From Glandiceps talaboti (Eukaryota > Hemichordata > Enteropneusta > Spengelidae): a DNA stretch of 64,000 nucleotides. The position numbers were made by a program, and so were the translations under genes. The notes under the pieces were generated by a model. That model had not been told where the DNA came from. It saw nothing but the letters and a program-made list of their open reading frames with translations, and ran no database searches. The stretch spans positions 1,883,123 through 1,947,122 of the forward strand of contig NC_135569.1 of NCBI RefSeq assembly GCF_964340395.1, in the 5' to 3' direction. Numbering within the stretch: position 1 is the stretch's first letter; each line of letters starts with the position of its first letter. Of the stretch, positions 53,492 to 64,000 are shown piece by piece.

Positions 53492-53504
53492 AGGTCAAAG
53501 GTCA
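53492..53504 (+). promoter_or_regulatory. DR1 motif (nuclear receptor-type)
   Basis: A perfect AGGTCAAAGGTCA lies 135 bp from another copy at 53627. Confidence 0.3.
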
Positions 53505-53626
53505 CATCAGTTGCACTTCAAATATCGCACAGCTGTATAATCACCAACATGTATAAACTGTACATATACCAACCACTTCATCAAGTCCACCAAGAATAGC
53601 TAATTCATATGAGAGTCAACAGATTT

Positions 53627-53639
53627 AGGTCAAAGGTCA
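53627..53639 (+). promoter_or_regulatory. DR1 motif (nuclear receptor-type)
   Basis: A perfect AGGTCAAAGGTCA is followed by caggtta and then aaggtcagatg, giving a small cluster of half-sites. Confidence 0.3.
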
Positions 53640-54779
53640 CAGGTTATAAGGTCAGATGTGATTATTTATGGTGGAAAGTATAACTATAGACAATACAGTC
53701 AGTGTTTATGAGTTAACACATTAATGTGTTGTATAAAGTTAGAAAGTTTAGTACTGACATCAAAACCTCTATGTACAACATAATCAGTTCAAAGGGTTAC
53801 TGGCCTCCATTTCACATTTCAGTTTATACTTTTAAAATCTAAAATAAAATAACCATAGCTCGGAATCCATGGTTGTATAAGATACGTTACATGGGTATAG
53901 TTTCAGGTCTGTGGAGGGGGTTACTCAGCTAGGAAAGTGGGGGTGGGGGGTTGGGGTTGGCTAGTAAGACTAAGAGATAATTTGTACCTCTTTTCTGACA
54001 TGAACAGTACTAAATTAACTACAACAGTTTTTCCAACAAGATTCAAGCTGTTGCTAAACTTAGAATTCAACTCATAAAGACCAAATACTGTAAGCCTAGA
54101 TTGTTGCTTATGTTTGAAGAAATAACTTGTGAGACCTGTTAATGTTTTTTGTAACAACCTAAACACTGAATGGTATAGTTGTAGTCTAGTTCCCATACGG
54201 TATCATTGCGATTTGGTTTACAACAACATTGGCATCCACAGTAGTATAGTTGTAGTCATCTGTTACTTTTGTGTAAGTTTGAAGAGAGTTTTCTGAGATA
54301 TTACCATTCTGTGTAAAACCTAACACAGAGTGGTACACTTTTAGTCACTACTGTAATTGCTGCATACGTTTAAAGAAACAATTTCTGAGACTGTTACTGT
54401 ACTTGGTAGAACCTTACACCTAGTGGTTCAGTTAAAGACACACATACAATTAGATATGCATACCATACCACTATGTGGTTGAACTCCAACTATGCTGGTC
54501 TTCATATGCTGTAATAGATACCAAAACTATTAACCACATACCTCACCTTTCGATTATTTGTCTACCTGTACCGATGTACTTCAAAGGGAAAAGTATAACT
54601 TCAAGTGCACTTGAAAGACAATTTAAAAGAATTTTTGGAGAAGTAAACTTTAAAAGGAAATATCTGGTTAAGTTAAACTATGTGAAGAAGGTGGCTGGTA
54701 ATGGAGGGAAAAGTCTGGTGGTTGTTTGAGATACTTTTCCACCTTTCGGTAGCAAAATGAGGTTACTGGGCAGTTTTGT

Positions 54780-55080
54780 AACATCTGTTCAGATAAAGAT
54801 ATTATGCAAATTAAGTGTTTATTGTCATGTGATTGGTGGATTTATCATCCAGATGGATCCAGAGTTTGTTCCATGATTGGTAGAGGCTGGTTGTAATGGT
54901 TGGGAATTGTGGAGGTTGCCTGATAAGTGATAGGTCGTAAAATAGCCTACCTGGCAGAATGTTGTACCATCTGTTAAAATGACAATATTATGCAAATTAA
55001 GTGTTTACTGTCATGTGATTTGTCAATTTATTATCCAGGTGAACCAGAGTATTGATTTTGTGTCATGATTGGTGGATTTT
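54780..55080. repeat. ~180-bp duplicated block
   Basis: Both copies contain catctgtt...atattatgcaaattaagt gttta(t/c)tgtcatgtgatt, a tttat(c)atccag segment, ccagagt...g and catgattggt. They start near 54781 and 54968. Confidence 0.8.
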
Positions 55081-55767
55081 GTGTTTTCATATGAAGGGAT
55101 ATCGTGTCATGAAACCAAACTCAAGTTGAAGTTCATCTAATTAGTGATATGTCTGAGTCAACCACTCTTTTACAAATACAACATTGTTGATCCCTGGATA
55201 GTCAAGGTCAAGGTTGTTAAACTGTGATAGCTTCCAGGATGTTGATGTTGACAGTGTCCGTGCCTATTAAGTAATTGTTTCCCACAGTCTGTGTAAGGCC
55301 TCTGACCTAAGATCCCAACTTGTTCATGAGACAGAAAATCAAAGGAAAAACGTTTGTCTCAAACTTCCCGTTGAACTTTGAGACTAATGAATAAAGATTT
55401 CAAATAAAGTTAATCTGTGAATGTTAAGTTCTTTGTTTTATCCTATTTCATTGTTACCAACTTCAATTTCAATCTCTCCACAAAAGTCTTAATTCATTGC
55501 AAAAAAATTGAGCCTATTTTGATCGTACCAACTTCGCTAACTCCAAATTCGTTTACGAAAGTCCATTTCATTAAAAAAAATTGAACAAACCTTGAAACAA
55601 TTAAAATATACTAAACCCCATCTCCTCTCTTGAACCTACCTAAAATAGCAGAAAACATAGATTCACCAAAGTCTACAATGATGAGGAATGATATCATTAT
55701 ACCTCACACAAGCCAAGTTGAACACATTCATACAGAAAATGTAGAATTTACACTCTGGTCATTCTGT

Positions 55768-55835
55768 CTTTCAACTTGTAGTGACAAGGCTCGTTAGGCC
55801 ACTTGTATTTTACTTGGCTGACCGGATGAAATATA
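55768..55835. repeat. copy of the short dispersed repeat (ttcagcca family)
   Basis: It contains gtgacaaggctcgttaggcc acttgtattttacttggctg, aligning with the right arm of 36228-36354. Confidence 0.65.
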
Positions 55836-56159
55836 TATTGATGAATAATATAACTTCCTGTGTTTCTCCTATAAACAATTATTAGTGTATGTTAGTTTAA
55901 TTGGTTGGTATGAATGTAGCAAGGCCAGCAGCATACAGTAATTGGGACTTTCAACTGTTTGTAGGATTTTCCTACCATTTTATATTCTGTTTGTTGATAA
56001 GACGTGTTTTACAGTTGAGTCAACTTGTGTGGGCATAGTCATTGTACACAGGCAAGTTTACAATCAAATAAACCTTATTTGCTGTATGTAGTCAATCTTG
56101 TGTTGTAAGTAGAGGTGTTAGTGTCACTGTACCCAACATGTTTAGTTTGGGTTGGCTGT

Positions 56160-56359
56160 GGTTGTAATAAATTGATGGAAAAAGAGAGTGCTGTAGCTGT
56201 GATAAATGATTGTGTAGTGAGAGACACACACAGAGAAAGAGAGAGTGCTGTAGTTGTAATAAATGATGGTGTAGTGAGAGACACAGACACACAGAGAAAG
56301 AGAAAGTTGTAGTTGTAACATTTGAAGGTAGAGCAGGAGAGGGAGAGAGAGACAGAGAA

Positions 56360-56391
<32 letters not shown>

Positions 56392-56440
56392 TGACAGTGA
56401 GACAGTGAGAGAGATAGACAGACAGAGATAGAGAGAAAGA
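56160..56440. repeat. GA-rich imperfect tandem repeat
   Basis: Two units of about 65 bp (gagagtgctgtagttgtaat aaatgatggtgtagtgagag acaca) run into a gagaga/cagacaga-rich stretch. Confidence 0.85.
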
Positions 56441-56899
56441 AATTAGAGAGGTTTGTTGATTTGTTGAATAATTATTTCACTTCTCTTCAGAGCCACTGCA
56501 TTTTCAGACCATCCCATTCTTTTCATTCTTATTTACTTCATTTGTAGAAACCAAGTGACTGACTTGTCATTATCATATGTCCACTACCTTGAATGTTTTT
56601 TGCTGAAGGCAACAATCCCAACTTAGAACCACATCAGACACTAAGATAGCCCAGCAGGCATAATTATCTGTTTTGAACATTATACATTTACCAATTAACA
56701 TGGTTCTACTTCATTTTGTTATGTCAATATTTAAATGAAATATACACATACATCTCATAAAATTGAAAATAATGAAACTTAAGATCAGTGTATTGTTAGT
56801 ATACAAAAAAAGTCCATACGTTGTATGGTTGAAAAGAATGTCTTGTAACTAGATATATTATGTATTGTTTAGACTTTGTAGTTTGTATACAAACATACC

Positions 56900-57430
56900 A
56901 ATTATGTTATTTTTAGAACATATAAATTGTTCAGAAATTGTACACTTCAAAGAACTGTATTGCAAACTCTGTATAGTAACAAAACAACTCATGCTAGAAA
57001 AAGTATTGTATAACAATACATTCAAATAAATACTATATGAATAGTATAAATACTAGTGCACTATTTGCAAAATGATGACCCACACTGATGATGAAAAGCC
57101 AGTAAGTTGTTCCTTATACTATAATATAGTGTGGTATCAAAAACAACCCAAATAAATGTAAATATTCAAGTAATGTTTAAAAGTGTTTCATAAACTGATG
57201 GTCATGTCAAGTCCTTGTGAAATGTTCGGATGTTCTTCCTCATGCTACAAAGTTCTGGTATAACACAACACACAGTAAATACTGCATAAATATACCCAAG
57301 TACTGCAGTGTACTGTTTCAAAATGTTTGCAAAATGATTAAAAAAAACGGATGGTCATGTCAAGTTCTTGTGAAATGTCAGTAAATTGTTCCTCATGCTG
57401 CAAAAAGTCTGGTATAACAATACAAAAGTG
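56900..57430. repeat. ~150-bp diverged tandem repeat, about three copies
   Basis: gatggtcatgtcaag(t/c)cttg tgaaatgt occurs at 57199 and 57351, with ttcctcatgct(a/g)c and ctggtataaca after it. A weaker copy starts near 57060 with agtaagttgttcctta. Confidence 0.75.
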
Positions 57431-57789
57431 ACATGGACTTATTGACTTTCACAGTTAATTGAAGAGCTCATTTGATGAACACTTGGCGCCATAAAGTATA
57501 AACGTTTACAATCTGAACTCTTCTTACATACCATCTGAGGAGACACAAAATGAGAAAAACACTTGTTGTGGATCATCACAGCAATTTGTTTATTGGATTT
57601 TGTTGGTGTAATGGTTAACATCTTTATAGTTTGTGTATGTTTGGTATGAACTAACTCAAGAATGTTTTTCTCATCTTAAAATTTTAACACTGTAGTGGTT
57701 ATTTTATTCACCTCTTAATATTATTTTATCCTTTCCCAACTCACCCTAACCATAACCCCTAACCCTAAATCTGCATGGTTGTCTTCCAG

Positions 57790-57825
57790 ATCGACATAGA
57801 AGAAAAGAAAGGCATCATGACGATT
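57790..57825 (+). CDS. dsh: Dishevelled, 36-nt microexon (basic linker segment)
   Basis: The exon is 36 nt, bounded by a good acceptor (tgtcttccag) and a strong donor (gtaagt). The G left by the previous exon plus AT gives Asp, and the frame continues RHRRKERHHDD with one base over. The join reads ISSRRDRHRRKERHHDD, which resembles the Arg-rich stretch that follows the TESxxSxRR motif in Dishevelled. Entry and exit are both after codon position 1, so the exon can be skipped without changing frame and may be a cassette. It adds a strongly basic and His-rich segment. Its small size lowers certainty compared with the two previous exons, but the phase, both splice sites and the residue pattern all agree. 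Confidence 0.86.
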
Positions 57826-58859
57826 GTAAGTTTTTGGTTATTATTTTATTTATTTATTTCCGTTTTATGACAAGATTATATTTACTTTTCATTAATGAAT
57901 ATGATTTGTTGAAATGTTTACCATATTTAATGATTTTGTGTTTATTTTTTTTGTTATGTTTATTGATTTGTTTTATGATTTGTTAGATGGAATGTTGCCT
58001 GATGAGTGCCAAACTTTTCTAACCAGGGTAACTGCTTCATGCACGTAATTCTCCTCTTACCATATCTTCCATCTTCAAAATAGATAGCAAATGATTGCAA
58101 ATGACATCTTGCATATTCACATCATCTGATATTTATGCAAATGAAGTAATCAATATTCAAACTATGCAAATTATATAATGAATATTTAATGATGGGTCTT
58201 GTAAAAATATATTGACACTTCTCATATATAGTTATGAAAGGTGTTTCAAATATGCAAATTAGATAATTAAAATGCAAATGATATTTTGTATATTCAGATT
58301 ATATCATGAATATTAGTTTTGCAACTGGTCGTATTGACTTACCAAAAATACAAAATGGCAAATTTATTCGTTTCTTATTGGATATGTAGATTATGTTAAT
58401 TGCAATAATGCTATCCCCATCGACTACAAAATGAGTGTTCATACCACAACTCATATAGTCATAACTTACAACATAATCATATCACACTATTCAAATCAAC
58501 ACTGTATCAATGCAATCCATATTTTCTGCCCAAAACATCAACAAATATCTTCCTTTATCTTTATTTCACATTTTACCACATATCTTCTCTGTTAGTGCAA
58601 TGGCTTCATCACATGATCTATTTCAGCCAATCATAACCCTTGGCTCTGTTCTGTAAATGAGCTAACATTTTCACACACTCTTTTAAAGTTTAACTTCTCA
58701 ATCTGTAGAATATAAGTTGACCTATGACCCTAGCTAGCTGCAGCCTCTATGCCTCTGTACTGCTGCTTACAGAAGCATTCCTGAAAAATGAAATATTTCT
58801 GAACATTTTGGCTTGCAAATGCAATTTTCAAAATATTTGGTCTACCTTGAGAAAAGGAA

Positions 58860-59320
58860 TTTTGCATAAGGAGTTGCAGAGAAAGCCATTGTCACCGCAG
58901 TCATTGACTGTCTAGTCCACTTTCACTGCTTTTCTACAAGTTACACTTACAGCAAGAGAATATTTCTGAAAATCTGTTTTATCAGGAAAATAAATGTCAA
59001 AAATATCTAGTTTTAATACCTTGAAGAAACTGAAAAGTTGTGTAAGTTATGGCACAGACAGAAATCTATCATCACAACTATCATTGATACAGTCTTGGCT
59101 GTTGTCATTGCCTCTTAACAACTTACTATATATGTACTAAAAAAAGCGGATATTTATGAAAATATGTTTTGGAGGGAAAGTTTTTTTTTTTTTGCAATAT
59201 TACCGATAGTTTACCTTGAAGAAATCAAGTAGTTGCATAAGGAGTGGTATAGAAATCCATCATCACAACAGTCATTGACTGTCTGGGCTACTTTCACTGC
59301 CACTTGTTCACATATTGATC
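58860..59320. repeat. diverged tandem repeat, about three copies
   Basis: The phrase agaaa(t)c.at.atcacaac a(g)tcattgactgtct...ctactttcactgcc recurs around 58880, 59060 and 59250, with gaatatttctgaaaat(c/a)tg ttt between copies. Confidence 0.7.
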
Positions 59321-62159
59321 CAGTAATTAAAGAACAAATTGACCAAAACTATTACAAGATCCCAGGGTGGGTCAAAGTTTGTTTTGTTTTCAAAGGATAA
59401 AAAAATGCTTTGTTTCCCTAGAAAGGACACAGTGGCCAACAGTGTGAGTAAATAAATAACCAACACAATGGCACTAACACTTGATGGGAAGCTGCTGTTG
59501 GTTTTAGTGTAACTGTATATATTCTAAGGAAATCAGCTTTTAGAGACCAGAGTTTTTCAAGAATTTTCTTCAAATTTGAGAAACGAAAAATAAAAAAGAT
59601 GAAATGAAAATTAAAAGAAATGAAGAAATTTGTAGTTACATGTAGTCATGTAATCCTAAACCTTATACATACTGTATAGACATCACAAAATCTACAACTT
59701 TACTGTCGGATTAATTTACATACTTCAGGTCATTGTATCATAGCGGGGTCATTCCATCCTGTGACCAAACCATTTCAAGTGATTTTAAGGGGGGGATGTG
59801 TCAAAAGGTTGACCTCGTCCTATCATTCTGTATCGATTTCAAACAGCAGGTGTAGAAATTCATTGTAAAATATAAAAGAAAAAAAAAGAACTTTTGCACA
59901 ATGGGAATCACCGTATGTGCCAAGTTCTTATGTTCATCGTTTTTGTCTCCCAGGTGAGTTAACTGTCCACCCCCATCTTTAGACAATGGATGGTTCTCGT
60001 TTCTTCCCACTAAGTATCAAATTTTAAGTGCCCCATTTTAGTGAGGCATAAGTTTGTGTTTATGTTATATACATAGCCACCAGTGACAGATTTGTGATTT
60101 ATCACTTACACATCAGTTGAGTTTCTCCATTTCACCTATAATATTTAAAGAGTCATTCTTGGTATTAGGAGCCACATTGACTGCCTAAGTGGGGAGACTG
60201 ACAACACTTTCACTGCAACAGTGTAAGGGCCAGTGAGCATTATACATGGTGAAGTGAACTGCAGCGTCTGCAACACTTGAAACTGACTGATAAGGCAGGC
60301 AGATAAGATTGTGTGTAAGAGTTCTGTGACTTTGGTAATTGAAATTTTCAAAAGAGTAACTGGTGTAGCTAGGATTACCACTACATGTGTGTGAGCATTT
60401 CCTGTGTGCTGAAGTTGTAGACTTGCCAATGTGGAGGACGTCTTGAAGATTGTTACATATTGTCGGAAGACGTCTTGGAGCTTCATAACCATAGCATGGA
60501 CAAGTCTGACATTCCTTCGGAATCAGTATCTTACACCAGTAATTAGTTTTGTAAATCTATAATCTCCTCCCGTGGCTCCCCTTCCCTCTAGGGAAGAAGG
60601 AAGTGTACTTTGAGAGACGTAACTGACAGAGAGGGAGTAGAAGTGATATAACAACCGTATCGGGAGTCGTAAGTCACTGTGATAAGGTGACAAATAGGTC
60701 AAGCCATCAAGTCACTGCATTAACAGCCCAACAGATTGAAATATCTTTCTGGATATGCCATGACATGTGTACAGCTATGTAGCCAATATCATATGTGTGG
60801 AAATGAGTGACAATACATGCACAAAGCCTAACCAAAGTAGCTGATAGTCGGACCATGTCTGTAAGGTTTCATCAAACACTCTACCAGGATGGGAAACTCG
60901 CAGATTAAATCGCCCACATGTCTTTGCCTGCCTCGAATATTATTTGTGCGCTCTGTTAAGTGTTACCCTCAGGGACCTAGTCCGGTTGAGAGAGAGACTT
61001 CGTTGGATGTGTGGATTTATTCTCGTAGGTATTACAAGGTTAAATTGCATGGTGTTAGAATGATTCCAGGCTGTGATAGGGGTGGTGTTTCAAAACATTA
61101 GACTCCGACTCTGAGTGTGTGTGAGGTGGTGAATGAGTGACTACATACATGTACAACACATGGATGAGATTACTCCTCTTACGGAATTGAGATGTTTATA
61201 GTGAGAGTGTCCTTTCTAAAAATTTAGTGCCTCACTGAGTGGCTGTAATTTCTCCTATGTTGAACTCCAGACTAACTACATGGTATGCCATGCCTACAGA
61301 CTTGTCATGGTTTTACTATCTCAAGTCTTCTGGTTTAAGTATTCCATTTCCTTCAATATGTATGCTATAACACTAACTCAGAATATTTGCTGGGTTGATC
61401 TTAGTGCTGCTTACAGATTAGTGTACATACAAAATACTGACTATGTCCCTCAACACCATATCAGAATCGAGTCCCGACTAACACTGTCTGCAAGCAGGAC
61501 TAGGTTCATCTAGACATCATTCCCATAACATTCTCCTTGAAATAGTGATATATATATAAACCACACATATCACTGAATTTACTTTCTCAAAATTCAGCCT
61601 ACGATACTTGAATCAAAGCTAACACTATGCAGGTAGAGGAAGGTTGACTTAAGGCATACACATTAGCTTGTTGAGGCTAGCTGTGAAGTGTTCAATGTGA
61701 GATAAAACTAAGTTGGAGGAGGGGAATTATTTAAGCAAAAGTACATATTACTATCAATACTTGTAGAAAGTAGAAGATGGAGGTGGGTGAGCTAGGAACA
61801 TTCAACGTTTGGTTGGGTGGTAGGTGAAGAAAAATGAATCAATATCTTCAAAGTTATAAGTGGAAGAGGGGTGGGGGTAAGGATAGATTGAGGGGCAGAG
61901 GAAGAGGAGTACTGAGGAGTGTGAAATAATTACTAAAGGAGGGATTGTGTAAAATAGCACCTGTCTCCAGCATTGGTGAAGATATCAGTTATGGTACAAA
62001 CTACATGTACACTTGTATCTAGAACATTCAAAGTATGTAACCAGGTAGTTAGTTTAAATGTAGAACTGTTGTCTTAGTACATACACATTCATTTAAATAG
62101 AGAATGTTGTATGCTGTGGAATGTATTGTGACGGTTGATGTGAATATATGTACTTTTTA

Positions 62160-62465
62160 ACTCAGTGTATTTGGTCAAAGTGGTAAGTAAGTAAACTTTA
62201 CCTGAATTCCCAAGTTATTATCCGTGGTTCCCAAACACAGTTATAGTAGACTCTGCGAAAATCTATCTTTTTTTTTTTTTACCTCATTCCATTACTGGAG
62301 TTGCCAAACTTTTGCAGTGTATTTGGTCAGAGTGTCAACACAAGTAAATTTTACCTTAATTCCCAAGTTATTATTTGTGGTTCCCAAACACAGTTGTGGT
62401 CTATTGTATGGGAAACTATCCCACTTTTGCACCTCTCCATTACTGGGAGTTTCCCAAACCATTAC
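62160..62465. repeat. ~155-bp tandem duplication
   Basis: Both units carry cagtgtatttggtca(a/g)agt, aaa(c/t)tttacct, aattcccaagttattat, gtggttcccaaacacagtt and ccattactgg. Confidence 0.88.
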
Positions 62466-63519
62466 AAAATACTGTAACTAGAACTTCTATATATACTGTC
62501 TATAAAGTTGTGAAGTGAGTCAATAAAACAGTAAGAGTGTCTCAAACATGTGCTCACAAGGTCAATAATAAGTGAGTATATGTAATATAGTGAAAGCCTA
62601 GAGTGTTTGGTTATGTTGCAATACACACCCAGATTTATTTCTCTAGTTGTCTCTCGTTTGGACCTCATGCATAGCCACCACTGAACTGTGACTAGTTCTT
62701 CAGTAGCGTGCAAGCTTGAAAGGAACCCTGACTGACCGTCCATTATGCTAGCTTATGTCCAACCTTTCTCTTTTCAAGTGGAAACATTAGTCTCACAGAG
62801 TAGCTTGTGTGTGGAGTTATTACGGCGTATTAATGTAATTTTTTTCAAGTATTAGTATTCAGTGATGAGAGGGAAGGTTGTTGCATTCTTTGTTGTCCTT
62901 TCTCTTAAGTAATGACCTCTCCTTTCACTGATGTTGTTTTTACGGAGTTTCTTGACGGCTTTGTTTTCTGTCTGACTGTTTACAGTTAGGCCTTTATTTC
63001 ACTCTCTCTAAGTATGTCTTATGTTGACAGTAGGTGTTGGGTATACCTTGTACAAGTCTCCAGGAATAGTGACTGGTTGTGTTGTTTTTACCATGCATTG
63101 TTGTGGTGGGCAGATTTCAGTATCATATCACATATGGAAATGAATGAGAAGTAGTGATTGAGAACTGACATACAAGGACTCTTGTCGTTCTCACTTCTGG
63201 TTAATTTTGATATTTTCTCTCCGAGGTAATCAAAACTTTCAACATGTGTTTAAAAGTACTGTTGGTCTTCATTAAGAGTTGATACAAAAACTGACTCAAA
63301 GTAAACATTGAGAATTTGATAAAAAGTGTTAGAGAAGAGGAAAATAGATCCAGCTGTAGTGCATCTTATTTTGTAAAGAATAAAAACTTAGTAAAGTGCA
63401 AATCATTTGAGAGCAGACCTTGTTTTCTGGAGTCAGAGTGCATACAAATATCTCACTGCAACCCAAATGTATGTTGTCAGCTGGCTTCCTATCACAATAC
63501 GTGCTTGAGTCCCCCTCCT

Positions 63520-63690
63520 CCAAAACGTTCCATGCTATGCTCCCCTCTCAACCTGCTACATTCCCCTCCCCAAACACATTCCCTGCTACATTCCCCTACA
63601 ACACATTCCCTGCTATGGTCCCCTTCCTCCAGTGCATTCACAACTACACCCCCTCCTCCAACAAACTTCTTGCTGATCCCCCCCCCCCAC
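63520..63690. repeat. pyrimidine-rich imperfect minisatellite
   Basis: Units of about 25-35 bp such as ccctgctacattcccctccc caaacacatt are repeated irregularly, ending with a poly-C tract near 63678. Confidence 0.8.
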
Positions 63691-63984
63691 ATCACCTCTG
63701 CAGCATCTTTCATCTGTGTTATTTTTATATACATATGTACTAATGCTTTGTTTTCTTTGCAGCCAGTTTGTTAGCACCAACCTGTTTTCTTTGTCACTTC
63801 ACTTTGTTTTTCATATATACATGCCTATGCTTTCTCATAGATGGCTTGTGCTTTGACCAACTCAAATAGAGAACAGTGTATATAAAGTTGAAACGATTGC
63901 AATTAACCAATGATATCTTTGCAACCAGAAGAAGCTGCTGTAAATACACCATAATAATTCCCAAATAATAACATTCTCTATATA

Positions 63985-64000
63985 TGTATTTGTCTTTCAG
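63985..64000 (+). other. splice acceptor of the next dsh exon
   Basis: A pyrimidine-rich tract closes with ctttcag at the last base. Its position, strand and quality match the acceptors of the three exons found here. The exon itself is outside the window, so this rests on the splice signal alone. Confidence 0.6.

Larger units (their letters stand above)
50414..57789 (+). other. dsh: dsh intron between the second and third visible exons
   Basis: This intron of about 7.4 kb starts with gtaaga and ends with tgtcttccag. It contains a 42-bp tandem patch (51280-51390), a large GT/GTAT/CTGT microsatellite (51515-51903), a reverse-orientation CTCF-like motif at 52329-52342, two perfect DR1 motifs (53492 and 53627), duplicated blocks around 52868-53035, 54780-55080 and 56900-57430, and a GA-rich patch at 56160-56440. 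No other gene is recognisable. Confidence 0.83.
57826..64000 (+). other. dsh: dsh intron running to the window edge, ending in a splice acceptor
   Basis: The intron starts with gtaagt. The final bases of the window are a pyrimidine-rich tract ending in tttgtctttcag, a strong acceptor, so the next dsh exon probably begins at the first base outside. It should accept a codon started by one T. Within it I see a diverged repeat of about 190-250 bp (58860-59320), a duplication of about 155 bp (62160-62465) and a pyrimidine-rich patch (63520-63690). No ORF in it looks like a real gene. Confidence 0.75.

Noticed and set aside
57735-57775. Telomere-like ccctaaccctaa words
   Set aside because: Only two or three imperfect units just before the exon acceptor; not an array.
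60145-60492. 115-codon minus-strand ORF
   Set aside because: No domain recognised, no splice sites or neighbours in support. Likely chance.
60889-61101. 70-codon ORF in a slightly less AT-rich patch
   Set aside because: Not similar to Dishevelled and not phase-anchored by splice sites. Likely chance.
63763-63840. Acceptor-like ctttgcag at 63755-63762 as a dsh exon start
   Set aside because: No donor follows before a long pyrimidine-rich stretch and the translation is not Dishevelled-like. The acceptor at 64000 is the better candidate.

Overview
This is an AT-rich, intron-dominated eukaryotic window. It has long non-coding stretches, canonical GT...AG splice sites, many minisatellites and microsatellites, and short inverted-repeat transposons. 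I recognise one gene, on the + strand: dishevelled (dsh/DVL), the cytoplasmic scaffold of Wnt/beta-catenin and planar-polarity signalling. Three short coding exons (41614-41732, 50340-50413 and 57790-57825) join in phase. Together they encode the linker just after the DIX domain, including the family signature LERTGGIGDSRPPSFH and then TETESVISSRRDRHRRKERHH. The window stops exactly on a good splice acceptor, so the next exon probably starts at the first base outside it. The DIX exons are not visible upstream, so the intron before 41614 appears to be longer than 41 kb. The PDZ and DEP exons lie downstream.

The organism is a bilaterian animal with large introns. The frequent tacatgta-type words, CA/CATA microsatellites and many small minisatellites suggest a marine invertebrate (mollusc, brachiopod, hemichordate or cephalochordate type), but the phylum cannot be fixed from this window.

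Layout: 1-41613 is intron, with a pair of 248-bp TA-flanked MITEs (1152-1399 and 9717-9964), foldback or terminal-inverted-repeat elements at 10168-10624, 23043-23407, 36228-36354, 36613-36706 and 39184-39407, and tandem arrays with units of about 28, 28, 33, 43, 51, 54, 108, 140-150 and 171 bp. 41733-50339 is intron holding a 2-kb 57-bp satellite with higher-order organisation (44458-46413). 50414-57789 is intron with a large GT/GTAT microsatellite and several duplicated blocks. 57826-64000 is intron with weaker duplications.

No other protein gene, tRNA, rRNA or transposase is supported. The longest open frames elsewhere are translated repeats, which stay open because the unit is divisible by three, or chance ORFs. 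Candidate regulatory motifs are three CTCF-like matches and four perfect DR1 nuclear-receptor half-site repeats. All repeat boundaries were read by eye and are approximate to a few bases.
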